Assembly: GCA_036568605.1 (NCBI GenBank)
Contig: DATCSE010000136.1
Span: forward strand, 1 to 20,030
Origin: DATCSE01 sp036568605
Lineage (GTDB): Bacteria > Pseudomonadota > Gammaproteobacteria > Burkholderiales > Burkholderiaceae_C
Reading direction: 5' to 3'
DNA length: 20,030 nucleotides
Shown: piece by piece, positions 7,186 through 15,282 of the stretch
Layout: each line of letters begins with the position of its first letter
Numbering within the stretch: the first letter of the stretch is position 1
The notes under the pieces: generated by a model
Told to the model about the DNA's origin: nothing
Seen by the model: only the letters and a program-made list of their open reading frames with translations
Database searches by the model: none
Made by a program: the position numbers and the translations under genes

Positions 7186-7689
7186 TCAGCTCTGCTCCTT
7201 GATGTCGAAGCTGAAGCGGCCAGTCGCGTCCCTGGCCAGCGACAGGCGCTGCTCGCGCGGCAGCGTGATGCGCGCGGCCGACACGGCCGCGTGGATCGGC
7301 AGTTCGCGCCCGCCGCGGTCGACCAGCACCGCGAGGGTCACGCTCGCGGGCCGGCCGAAGTCGAACAGCTCGTTGATCACCGCGCGTATCGTGCGGCCGG
7401 TGTACAGCACGTCGTCGACCAGCACGATGCGGCTGCCGTCGACGTCGAACGGCAGCTTCGTGTGGTCGGCCGCGGCGGTCATGCCGCGCGAGCTGAAGTC
7501 GTCGCGGTGCAGCGCGCTCGAGATCACGCCGGGCTCGCCGGCTAGCTTCAGGTCGCGATGCAGCCGCTCGACCAGCCACGCGCCGCCCGACCAGACGCCG
7601 ACCAGCACGGCATCGGGTTTCAACAGATCGCGTACGCCGGACAGCAGGTCGGCATACAGCGCTTCGGCATCGAGATGCAAGGTGCTCAT
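7186..7689 (-). CDS. pyrR: PyrR: bifunctional pyrimidine operon regulator / uracil phosphoribosyltransferase
   Basis: A type I phosphoribosyltransferase that converts uracil and PRPP to UMP; in Gram-positives it also binds pyr mRNA to attenuate transcription. The 167 residues carry the PRPP loop IVLVDDVLYTGRT (88-100) and the DDFSSRG flexible-loop region (63-69), both PyrR-like. ATG 7689-7687 overlaps the ruvX stop by four bases (ATGA); the sequence before it reads CCTCC rather than a ribosome site, so initiation probably relies on coupling. It lies directly upstream of pyrB. I see no attenuator hairpin with a U-run at the pyrR-pyrB junction, so RNA-binding regulation here is unproven. Confidence 0.93.
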   Translation of the reverse strand: MSTLHLDAEALYADLLSGVRDLLKPDAVLVGVWSGGAWLVERLHRDLKLAGEPGVISSALHRDDFSSRGMTAAADHTKLPFDVDGSRIVLVDDVLYTGRTIRAVINELFDFGRPASVTLAVLVDRGGRELPIHAAVSAARITLPREQRLSLARDATGRFSFDIKEQS

Positions 7690-8111
7690 GGCAAGGAGGC
7701 GTTCAGGAACTGTTCGAGGATGATGGCCGCCGCGGCCGCGTCCAGGTCGCGCGCGCCGTGCGATGCCGCTTCGGTCGTCGTGTAGCGCTCGTCGACCTCG
7801 TGCACCGGCAGCTTGAAGCGGCCGGCAAGCTGGCGCGCGAAGCGCCGGGCGCGCTCGGTATTCTCATGCGGCGCACCGTCCGGGTGGAACGGCACGCCGA
7901 CGACCAGCGCATCGGGCCGCCATTCGGCGATCAGCGCGCCGATCGTCTCGAAGCGCGCATCGCCGGTGACTGCCACCGTGCGCAGCGGCTGCGCGCTGCG
8001 GGTCAGGCTGTTGCCGCTGGCGACGCCGATGCGGCGTTCGCCGAAATCGAAAGCCAGGAACGAACGGGGCGCGGGGGAGGACGGAGGGGGCGGCGGCGTC
8101 ACGACGCTCAC
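7686..8111 (-). CDS. ruvX: Putative pre-16S rRNA nuclease RuvX/YqgF
   Basis: An RNase H-fold protein of the YqgF family, implicated in 5' end maturation of 16S rRNA (the older annotation is Holliday-junction resolvase). The 141 residues include FDFGERRIGVA (21-31) with catalytic Asp22, LVVGVPFHPDG (69-79), VHEVDERYTTTEA (103-115), and the C-terminal ARDLDAAAAAIIL (120-132) with a conserved Asp. A Pro/Ser-rich run (6-15) precedes the fold and is probably disordered. GTG at 8111-8109 overlaps the yqgE stop in GTGA, and its own stop overlaps the pyrR start in ATGA, so it is translationally coupled on both sides. Confidence 0.93.
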   Translation of the reverse strand: MSVVTPPPPPSSPAPRSFLAFDFGERRIGVASGNSLTRSAQPLRTVAVTGDARFETIGALIAEWRPDALVVGVPFHPDGAPHENTERARRFARQLAGRFKLPVHEVDERYTTTEAASHGARDLDAAAAAIILEQFLNASLP

Positions 8112-8698
8112 GCATGCCCCGCGTCCTGACTCAGCATTCGCGCATCGATGCCCAGCAGCGAGAGCGCCTTGTCGTAGCGCTGCTCGACCGGCGTGTCGAA
8201 GATGATGCCCGGCTCGGCGACCACGTTGATCCAGCCGTTGCGGCCCATCTCCTCTTCGAGCTGGCCGGCGGCCCAGCCGCTGTAACCCAGCGTGACCAGC
8301 ACCTTCTTCGGGCCGGCGCCGTTGGACAGCGCTTCCAGCACGTCCTTGCTGGTGGTCATCTCGAGTCCGCCGGGGATCTGCAGCGACGAGTTGTAGTGCC
8401 CGCCTTCGCCCTCGTCGCCGTCGAGCCGCTCGTGCAGCACGAAGCCGCGTTCGGTCTGCACGGGGCCGCCGAAGTACACCGGCGCTTCGGCCAGATCGGG
8501 CCGGTCCAGCGTCAGCTCGACCTTCTCAAACAGGCTCTTCAGCGTGATGTCGATCGGCTTGTTGATCACCAGCCCGAGCGCGCCCTTCTCGGTGTGCTCG
8601 CACATGTAGACCACGCTGCCGGCGAAGGTACTGTCCCCGCTCATGCCCGGCATCGCGATCAGGAACTGGTTCGTGAAGTTGACGCTCGGGCCGGCCAT
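8108..8698 (-). CDS. yqgE: YqgE/AlgH family protein
   Basis: A cytosolic protein of the YqgE/AlgH family (DUF179). AlgH was linked to alginate regulation in Pseudomonas, but its biochemical role is unknown. The 196 residues open with NFTNQFLIAMPGMSGDSTFAGSV in outline (7-29) and then HTEKGALGLVINKP (35-48), APVYFGGPVQTERGFVLH (71-88) and LVTLGYSGWAAGQLEEEM (133-150), all family hallmarks over full length. The start is ATG 8698-8696, with no ribosome site. A TAAAAT box at 8710-8705 would put a transcript start at about the ATG itself, so a leaderless or very short-leader message is possible. It leads the yqgE-ruvX-pyrR-pyrB run and follows the chpA stop by 73 bp. Confidence 0.94.
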   Translation of the reverse strand: MAGPSVNFTNQFLIAMPGMSGDSTFAGSVVYMCEHTEKGALGLVINKPIDITLKSLFEKVELTLDRPDLAEAPVYFGGPVQTERGFVLHERLDGDEGEGGHYNSSLQIPGGLEMTTSKDVLEALSNGAGPKKVLVTLGYSGWAAGQLEEEMGRNGWINVVAEPGIIFDTPVEQRYDKALSLLGIDARMLSQDAGHA

Positions 8699-8726
8699 GC
8701 CCGCATTTTATTCCGACGCCGCTGCT

Positions 8727-8756
8727 CCGCGCCCACGGTAGCGACCCTGGGCGCGG
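8727..8756. repeat. Perfect 9-bp inverted repeat in the chpA-yqgE gap
   Basis: CCGCGCCCA (8727-8735) and TGGGCGCGG (8748-8756) are exact reverse complements around a 12-base loop, making a strong GC-rich hairpin in a 73-bp gap. It is correctly placed to end or attenuate the leftward chemosensory transcript. On that strand no T-run follows (the next A/T-rich bases read AATAAAATG), so it is not a standard intrinsic terminator. It may be an mRNA-stabilising 3' stem-loop, a processing site or an operator. Confidence 0.55.
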
Positions 8757-8760
8757 CGCG

Positions 8761-8777
8761 CTTTACATGCTTTACAT
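8761..8777. repeat. Tandem ctttacat direct repeat at the chpA stop
   Basis: The octamer CTTTACAT occurs at 8761-8768 and again at 8770-8777, one base apart. The second copy contains the TAA stop of chpA on the minus strand. It is short and may be chance, but it is the only A/T-rich tandem motif in this gap and directly abuts the 8727-8756 hairpin. Confidence 0.35.
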
Positions 8778-11700
8778 CGCGACGGCGATCTGGCTGTCGG
8801 CTGCGGTGTAGCGGGCGATCAGCGCGAGCAGGTCTTCTTCCGAATACGGCTTGCCCAGGTAATGGTCGACGCCAAGTTCGGCCGCGTAGTCGCGGTGCTT
8901 CTGCGCGATCCGTGAGGTGATCATGATCACCGGCAGACCGGCCAGCCGCGCGTCGGCACGCATGTTGCGCACCAGGTCGAAGCCGTCCATGCGCGGCATC
9001 TCGATGTCCGAGAGCACGATCTGCGGCTTCTCCTCGGCGAGGCGCTCGAGCGCGTCCAGCCCGTCCTTCGCGAGCACGACGCGGTAGCCTTCGCGCAGCA
9101 GCAGGCGCTGGGTCACGCGGCGCACGGTCAGCGAATCGTCGACCACCATCACGAGCGGCGCCTGGCGCTCCAGCGGCTGATCCAGCGTCGGCACTTGCGG
9201 CGTCGCGGCCGACGGCTCGCCGGCCGCCTGGCTGGCGAGGCGCGCCGAGTCGCCGTACAGCGTCGCCAGCGCGACCGGGTTGTAGATCAGCGCGACCGCG
9301 CCCGAGGCGAGCAGGGTCACGCCGGCCAGCCCGGGCACGGTCGCGAGTTGCGGGCCGAGGTTCTTGACCACGACTTCCTGGTTGCCCAGCACTTCGTCGA
9401 CGTGCAGCGCGATGCGCTGCTGCGCGCTGCGGACCACGACGACCGAACGCGTGCGCCCGCCCGTTTCCGCAGAGCGCGCGCTGACCTGCAACAGCGCGCC
9501 GAGCCAGAAGAACGGCAGCGTGCGCTCGCCTACCGTGTACGTACCGCTGACATAGGCCGCGTCGACCTCATTCGGCGACGCACGGCGCACGATCTCGATC
9601 AGGGTCGACGGCACCGCGACGCTGGTCTCGCCGCAACGCAGCATCACGACCTGCGTCACCGCCGTGGTCAACGGCAGAATCAGCTTGAACGACGTGCCCT
9701 GGCCCGCGGCGGTCGCGGTCTCGACCCGGCCGCCCATCGCGTTGACGTCGGAACGCACCACGTCCATGCCGACGCCGCGGCCGGCCAGCTCGGTCACCTG
9801 CTCGGCGGTCGAGAAGCCCGGCGTGAAGATCAGGTTCGCGGCCTCGGCATCGCTGATGTCGGCGTCCGGCGCGACCAGCCCCAGCGCACGCCCCTTCTCG
9901 CGGATGCGCGCGAGGTTCAGCCCGGCGCCGTCGTCACGGAACTCGACGCCGACTTCGTTGCCTTCGTGGGTCAGCGCGACGATGATCGATCCGGTCGGAT
10001 CCTTGCCCGCGGCACTGCGCGCATCGGGCATCTCGATGCCGTGGGTCACGCAGTTGCGCAGCAGGTGCTCGAACGAGCCGGTCATCCGGTCCAGCACGCC
10101 GCGGTCGACTTCGATCGAGCCGCCGACGATGTCCAGGCGCACCGACTTGCCGGTCTCCTTCGCCGCCAGACGCACGACGCGGTACAGGCGGTCCGACAGG
10201 CCCTCGAACTCCACCATGCGGGTGCGCAGCAGGTCGTCCTGCAGGTCGCGCGTCAGGCGCGCCTGCGCGACCAGCTCGTCCTCGGCCGTCTCGATCGAAC
10301 GCTGCAGCGTGCGCTGCACGGTCGCGACGTCGTTGACCGACTCGGCCATCATGCGCGTCAGCTCCTGGAAGCGCGTGAAGCGGTCGAATTCGAGCGGGTC
10401 GAATGACTGCGACGCGGCCTTCGCCGCTTCGAGGCGCGAGGTCATCTGCGTCTCGCCGTGGAACTCGATGTCGCGCAGCTGTGCGCGCAGGCGCTCCAGG
10501 TTCTCGGTCAGATCGCCGAGCGACGACTTGAGTTGCGTGACACCCGACTCGACCCGCGAGCGGGTGATGCTGACCTCGCCGGCGAGATTGACCAGCCGGT
10601 CCAGCAGCGGCGCCCGCACGCGCACCGCCGACTGCGCGATCTGCGCACGCTCGTTGCCCTTGCGCACGGTCGCAGCGGCGCTGCCGGCAAAGCGCGACCA
10701 GTCGACCTCGGGCGGCGCAGCGCTCCTGGCGGCCGCCTCGTCGATCGGGGCCGCATCGGCCGTTGGCGCCGCCGATGTGTCGCCCACGTCCAGGGACAGG
10801 ACTTCGGCCGGCGGCAGCGTGTCGAACGACGACGGCTGCGTCGGCACCATGTCGGGATCCAGGCCCGCCGGGACGGTGACCCCGTCGCCGTCGAGACGCT
10901 GGTAGCCACTGTCGGAAACCGCGCGCGGCGCCTCCTGCAGCAGCACCTGCAACGGCTCGGCCGGCGCGGCGACCGGCGGCGGCGCGACCGGCGCCGGCGC
11001 TTCGGCCGCCGCCTGCGCGGCCTCGGCCACGCGCGTCGCCTCGGTGTAAGCACGCGCATCGCGCTCGCGCAGCGCTTCGAACGTCTGCTGCAGACCGTCG
11101 CCGTAAGCTTGCAGCGCTTCGACATCGGCCGCCTCGATCGAGCCGGCGGCCAGCAGGTGCTCGATGCGGGTCTCGAGGCGGTGCGCCATTTCGCCCAGGC
11201 GCATTGCGCCGGCCAGACGCGCGCCGCCCTTCAGCGTGTGCAGCGTGCGCATGCACGATGCCGGGTGCGCGCCGTCGCCCGGCTTGCGGGCCCAGTCGCG
11301 CAGGCGCGAGGCAAGCTGCGGCAGCAACTCCTCGGCTTCTTCTTCGAAGATCGGGAACAGCTCGGCGTCGACCGCGTCGACCGCATCGATCGTGTCGTCG
11401 TCGGCCAGCCCGGTGTCGGCCGACGACGCGCTGGCCGGCGCATGGCGGTGCGTTTCGACCGGCAGCTCGCCGAGCGGCTTCAGTTCCGCAACGCCGAGTC
11501 CACCGAAGTGCGAATCGCTGGAGTCGGGCAAGGCAGCCGGCGTGGTCAACGGCGCGAGCGGCGCAGGCGATGTCGGCGGCACGGTTGCCGTCGCCTCGAC
11601 CGGTTCGACGGGCACCGGTTCGACCGGCGCCTCGCCGACCGCCGCCAGATCGTCGAACGTGATCGTCTCGATTCCGGCCGACTCCAGGCCGCCCAGCTCG

Positions 11701-14700
11701 CCGGGGATGGACGCGACAGGCTCGAGCTCCTCCGCGGCCGTCACGGCGTCGAGCCGGCGCGCCGAGCTGATCTCGTGTTCGGCCAGGCGTGCCAGCAGCT
11801 CCGGCGCCGGCGCCTTCAGGAAGCCGGCGGCGAACTGATGCAGCAGGTGCCGGATCTCCTCGGCCGTGTCGGCGAAGAGCTGGGCCTCGTCGGTCGTGCC
11901 CTGGCCGATCGCCTGCGACCGCATCTGCGCATGCTCGAGGCTGCGCGCGAGCTGCGACAGGTCGGCAAACCCGACCGTCGCCGAGCTGCCGGCGAGCGAG
12001 TGCGCCAGCGCGATCGGCGTCTCGCCGATCGGGCGGTGCAGCTCCATCGCCCATTCGGCGATCTCGGTCGACAGACGGCGCGACAGCTCGTCGGCTTCGT
12101 TCAGGTAGATGTTGAACAGCGGGATGCCGATGCGCAGCGCCCCGACGATCTTGACGTTGTCGTCTTCGGACGCCGCCTGCGGCGCTTCGGCCACCGCCCG
12201 CTCATCGACCGGCGCGGCGGTACCGTCCAGCGTGATCGTCTCGATCTGCACGTCGGCCGCGGGCATCGGCAATTCGACGACTTCGGCCAGCGGCACCGGC
12301 TCGGTGGCCGGGTGCAACTCGGCGCCGAACGGCTCGATCAACGCATGCGCGCCCAGGTCGAGCGGGATCGGCTGATCGGTGGCCGGCGGCTCGTGCAGCG
12401 CTTCGACAGGGGGCACCTCGGCGACCGGTGTCGCCTCGGCCGGCGGCAGATCCAGGCTGCCGAGGTCCAGTTCGAACGACAGCTCCGGCAGCGCCACCGC
12501 ATCCGCGTCTGCGCTCGCGGCCGGCGCATGGCGGGCCGGCGGCGGTTCCACGCGCAAGTCCAGGTCGATGCTGGAGAGCGCGTCGGCGAAGTCCAGCGTC
12601 AGCGGCTGCAACTGGTCCGGCTGCGCCGCCGGCAACGACGCCGCCGGCGCCACCGGCGGCGCGACCTCCAGCGGCACATCGGTCAGCGGCAGCGCGATGT
12701 CGGACACCGGGTCGGCACTCGCTTCGGCCTGCTCCTCGCCGGCACGCTGCGCGGCCGCACGGATCGCCGCCGCGCTGCGCGACGCATCGCGGCGCGCGGC
12801 AATGTCGTCGACCCAGGCGCCGAGCTCGGCCAGGCTCCAGGCGGTGAAGTCCAGGAACGGCGCCGCGGCGGCACGCTGCTCGGCCAGATGGCTGTTGTAG
12901 AGCTGCTCGCAGGCCCAGGCCGCTTCGCCGAATTCCTTCAGCCCGACCATGCGCGAGCTGCCCTTCAGCGTGTGGAAGGCGCGCCGCAGCGTGGTGAGCA
13001 GCGCGATGTCGTCGGGCGCCTTGACCAGGTCGGCCTGTGCGCTTTCGGCATTGGCGATGACCTCGCGCGCTTCCTCGAGGAAGATCTCGCGCATCTCGTC
13101 GTCTTCGTCGAGACCTGCGAACGCGCTGACCGCGCCGTCCGCGGCTTTCGCCGCAGGCAGTGCATCGGCCGCCTTGCGCTCGGCAGCCGGGTCGAGCCCG
13201 ACGGGGTCGGACGCGGTCGACACGAAATCGGCCAGCGCATCGGAAAGCTCGCCGCGCACCGCAGCCTGGTCCTCGGAACCGACCGCGTGGTCCAGCGCCT
13301 CCTGCGCCTTCGCGACCACCGCGGCCAGCGCCGGCTGGTCGGCGGCCTGCGCTTCCTGCGACAGGCGTTCCAGATCGCGGGTGACGTCCTCGACCGCCAC
13401 GTCCTCGCGCACCGACGTGAACGCGAGCTGCTGCGCCTGCTCGATCAGGCGCGGCTCGACCGGCGGCGGCGCAGCCGGCGCCTCGCGGCCCATCACCGGG
13501 CTCAGCACGCCGGTCGCGGCATCGAAGCGGAACAGCGACTTCGCCATCTGCGGCTGGACGCTGAGCATGTCGATCAGGAAGCCGAGCGCGCCGAGGTTGC
13601 CGGCGAGCCGGTCGAACACGCCGGCCTGGCCGATGCGCTGCGGGTCGACCTCGGTCGCGATCAGGCCGTCGACCTCGTCGCGCATGCGCAGCAGCGCGGC
13701 CGACGCGTGGTCCATGCCCAGCACCGAGAGCACGCCGCGCATCGCCGAGAGCTGGTGCGGCACGTCGATCAGCACGTTGCGATCGTCGGGCTTGCGGAAG
13801 AACTGGTCGATCAGCTTCTCGGCCTCGCCCAGCGATGCGCGCAGCTCCTGCACGACGCTGCCCATGGTCTGGCGATCCGAGACGCGGCGGTACAGCTCTT
13901 CCATCCACGGCTCGAGCGGCTCGGGCGGCTGGCCGCGGCGCACGCCGTCGAGACGCTGCGCGAGGCGCTGCACGCGAGCCGCCTGGTCGGGATGGTCGAA
14001 ATCGGAATCCTCGAGCGCCGCCTCGATGTACAGCAGGCTGGTCGCGACTTCCATCGCGAGCGGCGCCGGCGGCGCGCTGCCGAGCTGCTGCGTCGCCGCG
14101 ACCGCCTGCTGGAGCTCGCCGGCGAGCGCCTCGCCGAGCGGGAACAGGCGCTTCAGCGAATCGCCGACCAGCGCGAATTGCTCCGACAGGCCGGACATGC
14201 GGTGCATCTCGCCGCCGGCAATGGCCTGCCACGCTTCTTTCGCCGCGGTGACGCGCTTGCGCGCCTGCGCAATCAGCGCCGGGTCAAAGCGGCCAAGCAG
14301 GCTCGTGCCGTAGTCGACCGGCACATGGTGCGCGAGGTCGTAGGCATAACGCACCGCGGCCAGGCGCGGCGCGTTCTTCGCATCGCCGGGCGACGCGCTT
14401 TGCGCGCAGAAGAACAGCAGGTCCTGCGCGAGGCGCTCCGAGACTTCGCTGTCGCCGCGCTCGAGGATGCGGAACTGCGCGAGCAGTCGCGACGCGACGC
14501 GCTTGCTGAACACATCGAAACCGAGCAGGCCGTGCGCCTGCGCCTCGAACACTGCGGACGCGAGCTTCCACAGCGTCGCGACATGGCCTTGCGCGCCGGC
14601 GCCGAGCTCGGCGCACAGGTCGCTCATGCGCGCGGCCGCGGATCGCGCGGTCGCGGGGCGCATCAACGCGAGCAACTGCGCCTCGAGCGCGGCCTGGGTC

Positions 14701-15221
14701 GCTTCGTCGGCGAGACGCGGCGCCGCCTTCGGATCTGTCGGCAGCTCGCGCCAGCGCCAGTCCAGCGTCCACAGGTCGGCCGGGTGCACGCGGTCGGCAC
14801 CCGCCGCCTCCTGCACCGCGCGGTATTGCGGGAACAACGCGAGCGCCGACACCGGCTTGCCGGCCAGCATGCGCGCGAGGTAGTCGAGCAGGCCGAACGA
14901 GGCGCGCTCGATGTCGTCGACCGCCTGGTTGGTCAGCTTGTGCGGCTTCGCGACGAAGCGCTGCACCGCCGCCTCGCTCGCGCGCAGCACGTTGGCCGCG
15001 GTCGGCAGCCCGATCAGCTCGAGCGCACCGACACCCTGGTGGACCTGATTGCGGGCGCTGCGCAGCACGGCCGGATCGACCGCGTCGATGTCGGTCTCGC
15101 CCAGGGCCTCGGTGTCCTTGACGAAGCGGCGCAGCGACTTGTGCGCGGCGTCGAGCGAGCGCCGCAGTTCCTCCTGGACCCACGCCAGGGCGCTCAGATC
15201 ATCACTGCTCTCGACGTTCAT
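8772..15221 (-). CDS. chpA: ChpA/PilL-type multi-Hpt hybrid histidine kinase of the type IV pilus chemosensory system
   Basis: This giant CheA homolog phosphorylates PilG/PilH-type regulators and so controls twitching and surface responses. From ATG 15221 it has 2,149 residues (P. aeruginosa ChpA has about 2,470). Hpt-like modules in order: HQGVGALELIGL with His61; a module with Ser492 where His is expected (SAMRGVLSVLG); HTLKGSSRMVG (His750); HSLAGSSATVG (His1074); HTLKGGARLAG (His1328). Ala/Pro/acidic linkers separate the later ones. The CheA core follows: dimerisation helices from about 1530, N-box LLRNCVTHGIE (Asn1723, His1727), DDGAGLN, GRGVGMDVV, then a CheW-like domain (about 1860-1995) and a receiver (about 2015-2145) with LSDIEMPRMDG (Asp2072). 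An in-frame TTG at 15266 is the alternative start; neither has a clear ribosome site. It follows pilJ by 61 bp. Confidence 0.95.
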   Translation of the reverse strand: MNVESSDDLSALAWVQEELRRSLDAAHKSLRRFVKDTEALGETDIDAVDPAVLRSARNQVHQGVGALELIGLPTAANVLRASEAAVQRFVAKPHKLTNQAVDDIERASFGLLDYLARMLAGKPVSALALFPQYRAVQEAAGADRVHPADLWTLDWRWRELPTDPKAAPRLADEATQAALEAQLLALMRPATARSAAARMSDLCAELGAGAQGHVATLWKLASAVFEAQAHGLLGFDVFSKRVASRLLAQFRILERGDSEVSERLAQDLLFFCAQSASPGDAKNAPRLAAVRYAYDLAHHVPVDYGTSLLGRFDPALIAQARKRVTAAKEAWQAIAGGEMHRMSGLSEQFALVGDSLKRLFPLGEALAGELQQAVAATQQLGSAPPAPLAMEVATSLLYIEAALEDSDFDHPDQAARVQRLAQRLDGVRRGQPPEPLEPWMEELYRRVSDRQTMGSVVQELRASLGEAEKLIDQFFRKPDDRNVLIDVPHQLSAMRGVLSVLGMDHASAALLRMRDEVDGLIATEVDPQRIGQAGVFDRLAGNLGALGFLIDMLSVQPQMAKSLFRFDAATGVLSPVMGREAPAAPPPVEPRLIEQAQQLAFTSVREDVAVEDVTRDLERLSQEAQAADQPALAAVVAKAQEALDHAVGSEDQAAVRGELSDALADFVSTASDPVGLDPAAERKAADALPAAKAADGAVSAFAGLDEDDEMREIFLEEAREVIANAESAQADLVKAPDDIALLTTLRRAFHTLKGSSRMVGLKEFGEAAWACEQLYNSHLAEQRAAAAPFLDFTAWSLAELGAWVDDIAARRDASRSAAAIRAAAQRAGEEQAEASADPVSDIALPLTDVPLEVAPPVAPAASLPAAQPDQLQPLTLDFADALSSIDLDLRVEPPPARHAPAASADADAVALPELSFELDLGSLDLPPAEATPVAEVPPVEALHEPPATDQPIPLDLGAHALIEPFGAELHPATEPVPLAEVVELPMPAADVQIETITLDGTAAPVDERAVAEAPQAASEDDNVKIVGALRIGIPLFNIYLNEADELSRRLSTEIAEWAMELHRPIGETPIALAHSLAGSSATVGFADLSQLARSLEHAQMRSQAIGQGTTDEAQLFADTAEEIRHLLHQFAAGFLKAPAPELLARLAEHEISSARRLDAVTAAEELEPVASIPGELGGLESAGIETITFDDLAAVGEAPVEPVPVEPVEATATVPPTSPAPLAPLTTPAALPDSSDSHFGGLGVAELKPLGELPVETHRHAPASASSADTGLADDDTIDAVDAVDAELFPIFEEEAEELLPQLASRLRDWARKPGDGAHPASCMRTLHTLKGGARLAGAMRLGEMAHRLETRIEHLLAAGSIEAADVEALQAYGDGLQQTFEALRERDARAYTEATRVAEAAQAAAEAPAPVAPPPVAAPAEPLQVLLQEAPRAVSDSGYQRLDGDGVTVPAGLDPDMVPTQPSSFDTLPPAEVLSLDVGDTSAAPTADAAPIDEAAARSAAPPEVDWSRFAGSAAATVRKGNERAQIAQSAVRVRAPLLDRLVNLAGEVSITRSRVESGVTQLKSSLGDLTENLERLRAQLRDIEFHGETQMTSRLEAAKAASQSFDPLEFDRFTRFQELTRMMAESVNDVATVQRTLQRSIETAEDELVAQARLTRDLQDDLLRTRMVEFEGLSDRLYRVVRLAAKETGKSVRLDIVGGSIEVDRGVLDRMTGSFEHLLRNCVTHGIEMPDARSAAGKDPTGSIIVALTHEGNEVGVEFRDDGAGLNLARIREKGRALGLVAPDADISDAEAANLIFTPGFSTAEQVTELAGRGVGMDVVRSDVNAMGGRVETATAAGQGTSFKLILPLTTAVTQVVMLRCGETSVAVPSTLIEIVRRASPNEVDAAYVSGTYTVGERTLPFFWLGALLQVSARSAETGGRTRSVVVVRSAQQRIALHVDEVLGNQEVVVKNLGPQLATVPGLAGVTLLASGAVALIYNPVALATLYGDSARLASQAAGEPSAATPQVPTLDQPLERQAPLVMVVDDSLTVRRVTQRLLLREGYRVVLAKDGLDALERLAEEKPQIVLSDIEMPRMDGFDLVRNMRADARLAGLPVIMITSRIAQKHRDYAAELGVDHYLGKPYSEEDLLALIARYTAADSQIAVAM

Positions 15222-15282
15222 GGCGGGCGCTCGTGCGTGCTGGTGTTGGGCCGTGGGAACCGGCAACGGTCGGATCAGGAGG

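Noticed and set aside
8727..8756. Calling the chpA-yqgE inverted repeat a Rho-independent terminator
   Set aside because: The stem is strong but no T-run follows it on the transcribed strand, so I list it as an inverted repeat of unknown role.
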